Assembly (NCBI GenBank): GCA_003755025.1
Contig: RJVL01000001.1
Span: 434,001-498,000, forward strand
Source of the DNA: Diaphorobacter nitroreducens
GTDB lineage: Bacteria; Pseudomonadota; Gammaproteobacteria; Burkholderiales; Burkholderiaceae_C
Direction: 5' to 3'
Length of the DNA stretch: 64,000 nt
This document shows positions 43,862 to 51,128 of this stretch, in pieces. Under the pieces are notes generated by a model. The model was given only the letters and a program-made list of their open reading frames with translations, did not search any database and was not told the DNA's origin. Position 1 is the first letter of the stretch. Every line of letters starts with the position of its first letter. Both the position numbers and the translations under genes were made by a program.

Positions 43862-43892
43862 ACACGAATTTCGTGTCACACGAAATTCGTGT
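43862..43892. promoter_or_regulatory. tandem palindromic operator upstream of the RHH-PIN gene
   Basis: ACACGAATTTCGTGT (43862-43876) and its reverse complement ACACGAAATTCGTGT (43878-43892) are separated by 1 nt. Each half is itself a palindrome with 7-bp arms (ACACGAA / TTCGTGT). This is the form expected for cooperative binding of dimeric ribbon-helix-helix repressors. It ends 11 nt before the start codon, so repressor binding would block transcription directly. No Shine-Dalgarno sequence lies between it and the ATG. Confidence 0.85.
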
Positions 43893-43903
43893 ACGATAAA
43901 CGC

Positions 43904-44605
43904 ATGAAGAACGTCACCATCACCGTGGACGACCCGGTGCTCGAATGGGCCCGGATCGAGGCGGCGCGGCGCGGCACCAGCGTGTCACGCATGGTGGGGG
44001 ACTTTCTAGGCGAGATGCAGCGCCGCGAGGACGCCTACGAGCGTGCCTATCTCGCCTGGCGCACGGACGAGCGCACCTGGCGCGCGGGCGCCGCAGCGTG
44101 GCGTATCCACGGCTTCGAGCGCAGTCCTGCCCACGTAGGTGAGGCGCCGCAGCCACTGCAGCGCAGCCTGGAGCAACCCGTGTTTGTGGACACGGCTGTG
44201 CTGGTCGCCGCCGAGGACGGCGCCGATGCCGCCCTGCAAGCCCCGGTGCTGGCCTGTCTGGACTTGCTGTGGCGCGAGCGCTTGGGGCGTGTCAGCAGCC
44301 AGGTGCTGGCCGAGTTTTACGACACCGTGACGCGCGCCGCCAGCGCGCCCATGCCGCACGGCGATGCACGCGCGGCCATCCGCCGCTACCACAGCTGGAC
44401 GCCCTGGCAGATCGATGCTGCCACGCTGGAGACCGCCTGGGCGCTGGAGGCGCGGCACCAACTGGCCTGGGGCGACTGCCTGGCGCTGGCCGCCGCGCAG
44501 CACAGCGGCTGCGCGAGCCTGCTGTCGCTGAGTCTGCCGCAGGGCGCGCAGTATGGCGGCGTAGAGGTGCTGCATCCGCTGCATTGCGCGTTGGCTGTCC
44601 CCTGA
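43904..44605 (+). CDS. single-ORF fusion of RHH antitoxin-like domain and PIN toxin-like domain
   Basis: A 233-residue protein joining two parts normally encoded by separate genes. Residues 1-45 form a ribbon-helix-helix DNA-binding domain (KNVTITVDD strand, then helices over WARIEAARRGTSVSRMVGDFL). Residues 46-90 resemble the toxin-binding tail. Residues 93-233 form a PIN nuclease-like domain: Asp96 (VFVDTAVL), Glu137 (VLAEFYDTVTR), Asp191 (WGDCLALAAAQ). The fourth acidic residue, usually in a TED-like segment near 207-212, is replaced by LLSLSLP. The DNA reads in one frame with no stop between the parts. A GGAG (44170-44173) sits 6 nt before in-frame GTG 44180, exactly at the start of the PIN part, so a free toxin could also be made. 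It is inserted between hisD and hisC. ATG 43904 is chosen over GTG 43889, which lies inside the operator. Confidence 0.85.
   Translation: MKNVTITVDDPVLEWARIEAARRGTSVSRMVGDFLGEMQRREDAYERAYLAWRTDERTWRAGAAAWRIHGFERSPAHVGEAPQPLQRSLEQPVFVDTAVLVAAEDGADAALQAPVLACLDLLWRERLGRVSSQVLAEFYDTVTRAASAPMPHGDARAAIRRYHSWTPWQIDAATLETAWALEARHQLAWGDCLALAAAQHSGCASLLSLSLPQGAQYGGVEVLHPLHCALAVP
44170..44182 (+). promoter_or_regulatory. internal ribosome binding site and GTG start for a stand-alone PIN product
   Basis: GGAG, 6-nt spacer CAACCC, then GTG (Val93) followed by FVDTAVL, which is where free PIN toxins of this kind normally begin (MFVDTNVL). Internal initiation here is inferred, not shown. Confidence 0.5.
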
Positions 44606-44643
44606 TGTGGCGGCGCCGCCCGATCGAATGGAGTGATGAACGC

Positions 44644-45750
44644 ATGACAACCCCTTCTGCCGAACTGCCCGCGCTGGCGCGCATCCGCGACGACGTGCGC
44701 GCCATGCAGGCTTACGTCGTGGCCGATGCGACCGGCTACCTGAAGATGGACGCGATGGAGAACCCCTTCGGCCTGCCGCCCGCGCTGCAGGCCGCGCTGG
44801 GGCAGCGCCTGGGGCAACTCGCGCTCAACCGCTACCCCGGTACGCGCCAGAACGACCTGAAGGCTGCGCTGGCAGCCTACGCCGGGGCACCGGCAGGCTC
44901 GGCCGTGCTGCTGGGCAATGGTTCCGACGAGCTCATTTCCCTCGTGGCGCTGGCCTGCGCGCGCGCGCAGGCGACCGTGCTGGCGCCCGTGCCGGGCTTC
45001 GTGATGTATGCGATGAGCGCGCAGCTGCAGGGCTTGGGCTTCGTGGGCGTGCCGTTGACGGCGGACTTCGAGCTGGACGAGGCCGCGATGCTGGCCGCGA
45101 TCGCCCAGCACCGCCCGGCCATCACCTTCCTGGCCTATCCCAACAACCCCACGGCCACGCTGTGGGACGAGGCCGTGGTGCAGCGCATCATCGACGCCGC
45201 CGGTGCGCAGGGCGGCATCGTGGTCATGGACGAGGCCTACCAGCCCTTTGCCAGCCGCAGCTGGATCGAGCGCATGCGCGTGCAGCCCGAGCGCAACGGC
45301 CATGTGCTGCTGATGCGCACGCTCTCCAAGTTCGGCCTGGCCGGCGTGCGCCTGGGCTACATGATCGGCCCCGCCGCGCTGGTGGCCGAGGTCGACAAGG
45401 TGCGCCCGCCCTACAACGTGAGTGTGCTGAACACCGAGGCCGCCCTGTTCGCGCTGGAACATGCCGACGTGTTCGCCGCCCAGGCCGACGAGCTGCGTGC
45501 CGCGCGCACCGAGCTGCTGGCCGCGCTGCGCGCCATGCTCGGCATTGAGCGCGTGTGGGACAGCCAGGCCAACATGGTGCTGGTGCGTGTGCCCGATGCC
45601 GCCCGCGCCTATGAGGGCATGAAGGCCCGCAAGGTGCTCGTCAAGAACGTTTCTACAATGCATCCATTGCTGGCAGGCTGCCTGCGTCTGACGGTGGGCA
45701 GTAGTGCCGACAACGCCCAGATGCTCGCAGCGCTCCAGGCATCCCTATGA
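44644..45750 (+). CDS. hisC: histidinol-phosphate aminotransferase
   Basis: HisC makes histidinol phosphate from imidazole acetol phosphate with PLP. The 368-residue protein shows [11 protein letters not shown] near the start, [11 protein letters not shown], the [11 protein letters not shown] motif, [10 protein letters not shown] and the PLP lysine in [18 protein letters not shown] 44644 (MTTPSAEL) is preceded by GGAGTGATG. It follows the RHH-PIN gene by 38 nt, so transcription may start in or before that gene. Its stop overlaps hisB by 4 nt. Confidence 0.95.
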   Translation: MTTPSAELPALARIRDDVRAMQAYVVADATGYLKMDAMENPFGLPPALQAALGQRLGQLALNRYPGTRQNDLKAALAAYAGAPAGSAVLLGNGSDELISLVALACARAQATVLAPVPGFVMYAMSAQLQGLGFVGVPLTADFELDEAAMLAAIAQHRPAITFLAYPNNPTATLWDEAVVQRIIDAAGAQGGIVVMDEAYQPFASRSWIERMRVQPERNGHVLLMRTLSKFGLAGVRLGYMIGPAALVAEVDKVRPPYNVSVLNTEAALFALEHADVFAAQADELRAARTELLAALRAMLGIERVWDSQANMVLVRVPDAARAYEGMKARKVLVKNVSTMHPLLAGCLRLTVGSSADNAQMLAALQASL

Positions 45751-46379
45751 CTTCCTCCGCACTCGTTCCTTCTTCCGCAGAACTCTGCCCCGACCGCACG
45801 GCCGAGGTCAGCCGCACGACGGCCGAGACGCGCATCACCGTGCGCGTGAATCTCGACGGCACCGGCGCGGCCAGCCTGCACACCGGCATCGGTTTCTTCG
45901 ACCACATGCTCGACCAGATCGCGCGCCATGGGCTGATCGACCTGCAGATCGACTGCGACGGCGACCTGCACATCGACGGCCACCACACGGTGGAAGATGT
46001 GGGCATCACGCTGGGCCAGGCTTTCGCGCGGGCCGTGGGCGACAAGAAGGGCATCCGCCGCTACGGCCATGCCTACGTGCCGCTCGATGAAGCCCTGTCA
46101 CGCGTGGTGGTGGACTTCTCGGGCCGCCCGGGGCTGCACCTGCACATTCCGTTCACCGCCGGGAGCATTGGCGGTTTCGACACCCAGCTCACCTACGAAT
46201 TCTTCCAGGGCTTCGTGAACCATGCGGGCGTGACGCTGCACATCGACAACCTGAAGGGCATCAACGCCCACCACCAGTGCGAGACGGTGTTCAAGGCCTT
46301 CGCGCGCGCGCTGCGCGCCGCGCTGGAGCGCGACCCGCGCGCCGCAGGCGTGATCCCCTCCACCAAGGGTTCCCTGTAA
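45747..46379 (+). CDS. hisB: imidazoleglycerol-phosphate dehydratase
   Basis: A monofunctional HisB (210 residues) without the phosphatase domain of the enterobacterial enzyme. Metal-binding histidine motifs are [30 protein letters not shown], and [22 protein letters not shown] (quoted in part). Overlaps hisC by 4 nt. The gap to hisH (50 nt) is filled by palindrome copy 8. Confidence 0.95.
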   Translation: MTSSALVPSSAELCPDRTAEVSRTTAETRITVRVNLDGTGAASLHTGIGFFDHMLDQIARHGLIDLQIDCDGDLHIDGHHTVEDVGITLGQAFARAVGDKKGIRRYGHAYVPLDEALSRVVVDFSGRPGLHLHIPFTAGSIGGFDTQLTYEFFQGFVNHAGVTLHIDNLKGINAHHQCETVFKAFARALRAALERDPRAAGVIPSTKGSL

Positions 46380-46387
46380 AATTCAAG

Positions 46388-46436
46388 CCAAATTGGCCTG
46401 TAACGCTTATCCATCAAGCGCAAGCAGCTATGAATA
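46388..46436 (+). repeat. dispersed intergenic palindrome, copy 8 (carries hisH start codon)
   Basis: Plus orientation: AAATTGGCCTGTAACGCTT (46390-46408) and AAGCGCAAGCAGCTAT (46416-46431). The final AT of the right arm plus the next G form the hisH ATG (46430-46432). Same sub-form as copy 10 (GGCCTGTA at the left end). Confidence 0.8.
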
Positions 46437-47098
46437 GTGAAGCAAAAACCGTCGCGGTCGTGGACTACGGCATGGGCAACCTGCGCTCCGTATCGCAGGC
46501 CGTGCAGGTCGCGGCGCAGGGCAGCGGTTTCCGGGTAATGGTCACCGCGCACCCCGATGAGGTGCGCGCGGCCGACCGCGTGGTGTTGCCCGGCCAGGGC
46601 GCCATGCCGGACTGCATGCGCGAGTTGCGGGAGTCGGGCCTGCTCGAATCCGTGCTGGAGGCTGCCGCGTCCAAGCCGCTGTTTGGCGTATGTGTGGGCA
46701 TGCAGATGCTGCTGGACCACAGCGCCGAGGGCGACACCCCCGGGCTGGGCCTGATCCCGGGCGAGGTGCTCAAGTTCGACCTGGCCGGGCGCACCCAGCC
46801 CGACGGCAGCCGCTACAAGGTCCCCCAGATGGGCTGGAACCGCGTGCGCCAGGCGCGCCACGGCGGCGTGGCGCACCCGGTATGGGCGGGCGTGCCCGAC
46901 GACAGCTACTTCTACTTTGTGCACAGCTTCTACGCGCGCCCGGCCAACCCGCTGCACTGCGCCGGCGAGGCTGACTACGGCGGCCCCTTTGCTGCGGCCA
47001 TCGCACGCGATAATATTTTTGCTACCCAGTTCCACCCGGAGAAAAGCGCCGAGCACGGCCTGGCGCTGTACCGCAACTTCTTGCACTGGAAGCCCTGA
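46430..47098 (+). CDS. hisH: imidazole glycerol phosphate synthase, glutaminase subunit
   Basis: HisH releases ammonia from glutamine for HisF. The class I glutaminase triad is visible: Cys88 in [12 protein letters not shown], and His-Glu in [12 protein letters not shown] near the C-terminus. The N-terminus is [17 protein letters not shown] and YFVHSFYA is conserved. Length 222 residues. No clear Shine-Dalgarno precedes ATG 46430, because the palindrome occupies that position. hisF, its partner, is 8 kb downstream beyond the exopolysaccharide cluster. Confidence 0.94.
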
Positions 47099-47156
47099 TT
47101 CTTCAACCCGGCAGGGCCGGGCCTTGTGCGGCTCGCCCCATTCCCCGCTCACCATC

Positions 47157-47900
47157 ATGCTGCTCATCCCCGCCATCGACCTCAAGGACGGCCACTGCGT
47201 ACGCCTCAAGCAAGGTGACATGGACCAATCGACCACCTTTGGCGAAGACCCCGCCGCCATGGCCCGCAAGTGGGCGGATGCGGGCGCGCGCCGCCTGCAC
47301 CTGGTGGACCTGAACGGCGCGTTTGCCGGCCAGCCCAAGAACAAGGCGGCCATCAAGGCCATCCTGGCCGAGGTGGGCGCCGACATTCCGGTGCAGCTGG
47401 GCGGCGGCATCCGCGACCTGGACACCATCGAGCGCTACATCGACGCCGGGCTGCGGTACGTCATCATCGGCACGGCCGCGGTGAAGAACCCCGGCTTCCT
47501 CAAGGATGCGTGCAGCGCGTTTGGCGGCCACATCATCGTGGGCCTGGACGCCAAGGACGGCAAGGTGGCCACCGACGGCTGGAGCAAGCTCACCGGCCAC
47601 GAGGTGGTCGATCTGGCGCGCAAGTTCCAGGACTGGGGCGTGGAATCCATCATCTACACCGACATCGGCCGCGACGGCATGCTCTCGGGCATCAATATCG
47701 AGGCTACGGTCAAGCTGGCCCAGGCCCTCACCATCCCCGTGATCGCCTCGGGCGGCCTGGCCGGCATCGCGGACATCGAGAAGCTCTGCGAAGTCGAAAA
47801 CGAAGGCGTGGAAGGCGTCATCTGCGGGCGCGCGATCTATTCCGGCGACCTGGATTTCGCAGCCGCGCAGCATCGCGCCGACGAGCTGAGCCTGGCCTGA
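47157..47900 (+). CDS. hisA: phosphoribosylformimino-5-aminoimidazole carboxamide ribotide isomerase
   Basis: HisA is a TIM-barrel isomerase in histidine synthesis. The N-terminal [19 protein letters not shown] (catalytic Asp near residue 8), [14 protein letters not shown], and the second half [16 protein letters not shown] (catalytic Asp) with IASGGLAG are visible. Length 247 residues. It is the last plus-strand his gene before the inserted minus-strand cluster; normally hisF would follow immediately. Confidence 0.95.
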
Positions 47901-47945
47901 GCCGGGGCGGCCCGGCGCCTTCACCCGGCGGCGTATGCGGCCGGG

Positions 47946-49016
47946 TCAGAACCAGCGGCTGGCCACCCAGTCGAAACGCACATCCAGCGGCAATTGGTGG
48001 ATGTGGTAGGGCGCGGGCAACGGCTCCAGCGCCTGGAGTTTCACCACGATGGACGGCGTGCGCGGGGTCAGCGGCGACACGCGGTCGGCCGGCGGGCTTT
48101 GCGCCTCCATCATGAGCCCCACCACTTTCGCGCGCACCTTGCCCCCGTCCATGAAATGCAGCGTGGCCATGCGGCCGACTCGCGCGTAGCGCGCCTTGTC
48201 GGGCGGCAGGTAGGCATGCACCAGCGGTTCCCCGCGCCGCTGCAGTACGGCGACCTCCGTGCCCTGGGCTACCCAGTCCCCCGGGCGCACCAGGGCCTGC
48301 ACCGCGGTGGCGGCAAAGGGCGCAAGGGCGGTGCCGGGCTGCGCGGGCGCAGCTTCATCTGCGGGGGGCTGTGGCGTTGCAGGCGCTGCCGGGGCCGGCA
48401 TGGCAGCCGGCACACGCGCCATCAACATGCGCTGCTCGCGCACATCGGCGCGGGCGCGGCTGAGGTCCGCCTCGGCCTGCAGGACCTGAAAGCGCAGGTT
48501 GTCCACTTCCTGCCGTGTGGCGGCCCCTTGCTCGCGCAAGCCCTGCATGGTGTGCAGCCTTTCCTGCTGGATCGCCAGACGGCGGCTGGCCAGGCGCTCG
48601 GCCTCGGTCAGCAGCGCCAGCCTGGCGGTGTAGGCCTGCGCCTGGGCGGGTTCCTGCGCATGCGGCGTGGGGCTTGGCGTGGCGGCAGGCGGTGCGGGGG
48701 TGTCCGTCGGCGTGCGCTCCAGCGCCATCACGGGCTGGCCGGGTTCCAGCGGTGCGCCGGGCGCCGCCACGAATGCCACGCGGCCGGCGGCCGGTGCGCG
48801 CAGGGTGGCCTGCTCCAGCACGACCTGGGCCGGCGTACTCTCCCACCAGTAGGCGATGCCGAAGCGGACCAGCAGGTAGGCGGGGGCCACCAGCACCATG
48901 GCGAGCAGCAAATACCAGCGCCAGCGCGGCACGCGGCGCTTGGCGGCTGCATAGCGCACTTCCAGGCCGTTGGTTTCCTGCGCCGAGGTGGGCGGCGCGT
49001 CAAAATTGATCTTCAA
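47946..49016 (-). CDS. HlyD-type periplasmic adaptor of the exopolysaccharide cluster
   Basis: A 356-residue membrane-fusion-type protein. A basic cytoplasmic N-terminus and one transmembrane helix (WYLLLAMVLVAPAYLLVRFG) precede a first half-lipoyl motif (ATLRAPAAGRVAFV), a Pro-rich spacer, a helical hairpin (residues about 130-200), a second Pro/Ala-rich spacer and the returning half (ALVRPGDWVAQGTEVAVL) with a beta-barrel (HAYLPPDKARYARVGRMATL). It resembles adaptors paired with polysaccharide synthases (Alg44 C-terminal part, BgsB). Its start overlaps the TolC-like gene stop by 4 nt. Expected role: bridging synthase and outer-membrane factor in the periplasm. Confidence 0.8.
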   Translation of the reverse strand: MKINFDAPPTSAQETNGLEVRYAAAKRRVPRWRWYLLLAMVLVAPAYLLVRFGIAYWWESTPAQVVLEQATLRAPAAGRVAFVAAPGAPLEPGQPVMALERTPTDTPAPPAATPSPTPHAQEPAQAQAYTARLALLTEAERLASRRLAIQQERLHTMQGLREQGAATRQEVDNLRFQVLQAEADLSRARADVREQRMLMARVPAAMPAPAAPATPQPPADEAAPAQPGTALAPFAATAVQALVRPGDWVAQGTEVAVLQRRGEPLVHAYLPPDKARYARVGRMATLHFMDGGKVRAKVVGLMMEAQSPPADRVSPLTPRTPSIVVKLQALEPLPAPYHIHQLPLDVRFDWVASRWF

Positions 49017-51127
49017 GGCCGAGCCTCCCTATAGTCTTCCCACGACTGCACCACGACGCCCCCAAAGCCCGGCAGGCCGGCCAATTGGTGTGCCAGCGCA
49101 TCCCAGCGCTGCAGGGACTGGGCCTTGCCCAACGCGAAGCTGCTCTCTTGCGCCGGCAGCGCGGATTCGATGCTTTGCGCCACCGCGATGCGCAACCCCG
49201 CTGGCGCTGCTGACAACAACGGCCGGGCGAGGGTGGCGGTGCGCTCGGGGTTGTTCACGTAGAGCATCGCCACCACTTCGCCGACCCCGGCTGCGTGTAC
49301 GCGTGCGGCAAAACCGGGTTGCTGCAGTTCACGGTAGTGTGTCGTCAGGGCCAGGGGCCAGGGAGCCGCGGCGCGCACCGCCTGCAGCGTGTCGATGAGG
49401 TGGCGGCTCCAGTCGCGCTGCTGGGCAGCGGGAAGCTGGCTGCGCTCCAGGTCCAGGTGCAGGGCGTCGGCGGGCAGGTCGCGCAAGGACTCCACCAGGG
49501 CCAGCAGTCGCGCGCGCTCGTGGGGCAACACCCAGGTAGGCTCACCCAGCAGCAGTTCGAGCGTCAGCTGCCGTGCCTGCGCCTGGGCGCGCAGGGCCAT
49601 CCACCGCGCCCGGCCGTCGGGCCGTGCCAGGGCCTGCAACTGCGCCGCCGTGAACGACAGCAGCAGGCGGCGGCTGCGAGGGGGCAGTTCGTCCAGTTGC
49701 GCGGGCTGGTCCAGCAGGGCTTGCCCCTGCCACACGTACCAGCCCAGGCCGGTCTCGCCGGGCGCCGCCTTGGCGGAGGTCGGTGCCGTGCCCCCGGCCA
49801 GCGCGGCGACCGTCGCGGCCCAGGGATCGGGTGCCGCGGGGGCGTCGTGCCAGGCCAGCGTGCATCCATCGCCCAGGGCCAGCACGTCCAGGGCGGCCAG
49901 GTCGCGCCGCTCGGCGCCGTCCACCACCTGTACGGCGGCCTGGTACAGCGCATAGCGCGTGGTGAGCAGCTTGGAATAGCCGTCGCCGTCGAAGGCGTTC
50001 AGGCGCAACTGCGCGATCCGAAGCGCCTCGGCCGCGGCCTGCTGGCGGTGCTGGTGGCCCGCCATTTCCGTGTCGCGCAGCCGATAGGCGGCCAGGGCCT
50101 GCTGGGCCGCGGCCTCCAGTTCGCTGCGGCGCAAGGCCAGCAGCGCCTGAGCGCGGTCGATCTCGCCCTGCGCCTGGGCCAGGGCCGCATCGCGCTGGCT
50201 GCGCCACTGCAGCGGCAGAGAAAAATCAACGCCCACGCGCGTGCTGTGGCCCGTGGGGCCGCCGATGTCACGGCTGAACGACTGCGCCAGCGAGATGCTG
50301 GCTTGCACCCCCTCCAGGCGCGCATGCTGCTGGCGCTGCAGGGCTGCGTCCACTTCCTGTTGTGCCAGCGTGACGGCGGGGGATCGGTCCAGCGCCGCTG
50401 CGCCGGGGGCCAGGCAGGTCTGGGGCCAGGCGGGTTCCTGCGTCTGCACCGCTGCGGCGGGCTGCCCCGTCAGGCGCTCGATCTCCGCGCGGGCCAGATC
50501 CCGCGCGGCACTCTGGCTGTCATGCGTCGCCTGCACGATGTTGAACAGGCCGCCGAGGTCCAGCCGGTCGGCCTCCAGCAGCACGCCAGCGGCGTGGCGG
50601 CTCGCCAATTGCTCCTGCGCCTCGGCGCGCACCCGCAGGAAGGCGTCCGCCAGGCGGATGCGCTCCACACTGCGCAGGTGGCGCACATAGGCGCGGCGCA
50701 CGGCAAGCACGGCCTCGTTTTCCATCTGCAGGCGGCGCAGTCGGCTTTGCTCCACGGCATGCTGGGCATCGTCCACCGTGCGTTGCTGCGCCGCGCGCGT
50801 GCCCAGCAGGGGCCAGCGCACCCCCAGGTGCATCTGGGTGCGCTGGTAGTCGCGGCTGAGGGTATCGGTCACCGCCTCGCGCGCGTTGTCCACGCCCGCG
50901 CCGCCAAACAGCTGGGCACCACTGCCCGCCTGCAGGGCGGCGCTGCGCTGCTCGGCCACGGTAACGTCCGCCTGCGCCAGCCGGGCCGATGGGGCGAAGG
51001 CGCGGGCGCGGTCCTCCAGCTGCGTGAGAGAGACCGGCGGGCTGGCGTGGGCCGCGGCGCCCTGCGGGCCCGCGCAGATGCAGGCCAGCAGAGCGATCAG
51101 GGTGTGACGGGGGCTGCGCTGGAACAT
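49013..51127 (-). CDS. TolC-type outer-membrane factor fused to a predicted TIM-barrel domain
   Basis: A 704-residue protein, much longer than TolC-family members (about 420-490). Residues 1-27 are a signal peptide. Residues about 32-415 contain two TolC-like repeats with long helices (LEDRARAFAPSARLAQADVT; SPAVTLAQQEVDAALQRQQ) and strand segments (RTQMHLGVRWPLLG; THSTRVGVDFSLPLQW-like). After a linker, residues 460-704 alternate strands and helices in a pattern suggesting an eight-strand barrel: strands near 462, 488, 521, 556, 591, 617, 645 and 690. Candidate acidic residues are Glu524, Asp559, Glu561, Glu654 and Glu697 (SWEDYREARP). The pattern YVWQ...HLDLE...LALT recalls uncharacterised TIM-barrel families such as DUF3142; a glycan-processing role is inferred from context. 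One nt separates it from the synthase gene. Confidence 0.72.
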   Translation of the reverse strand: MFQRSPRHTLIALLACICAGPQGAAAHASPPVSLTQLEDRARAFAPSARLAQADVTVAEQRSAALQAGSGAQLFGGAGVDNAREAVTDTLSRDYQRTQMHLGVRWPLLGTRAAQQRTVDDAQHAVEQSRLRRLQMENEAVLAVRRAYVRHLRSVERIRLADAFLRVRAEAQEQLASRHAAGVLLEADRLDLGGLFNIVQATHDSQSAARDLARAEIERLTGQPAAAVQTQEPAWPQTCLAPGAAALDRSPAVTLAQQEVDAALQRQQHARLEGVQASISLAQSFSRDIGGPTGHSTRVGVDFSLPLQWRSQRDAALAQAQGEIDRAQALLALRRSELEAAAQQALAAYRLRDTEMAGHQHRQQAAAEALRIAQLRLNAFDGDGYSKLLTTRYALYQAAVQVVDGAERRDLAALDVLALGDGCTLAWHDAPAAPDPWAATVAALAGGTAPTSAKAAPGETGLGWYVWQGQALLDQPAQLDELPPRSRRLLLSFTAAQLQALARPDGRARWMALRAQAQARQLTLELLLGEPTWVLPHERARLLALVESLRDLPADALHLDLERSQLPAAQQRDWSRHLIDTLQAVRAAAPWPLALTTHYRELQQPGFAARVHAAGVGEVVAMLYVNNPERTATLARPLLSAAPAGLRIAVAQSIESALPAQESSFALGKAQSLQRWDALAHQLAGLPGFGGVVVQSWEDYREARP

Positions 51128-51128
51128 G

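Noticed and set aside
43889-43903. GTG 43889 as the start of the RHH-PIN protein
   Set aside because: It lies inside the operator palindrome and adds residues not expected in RHH antitoxins; ATG 43904 starts the conserved MKNVTITVDD.
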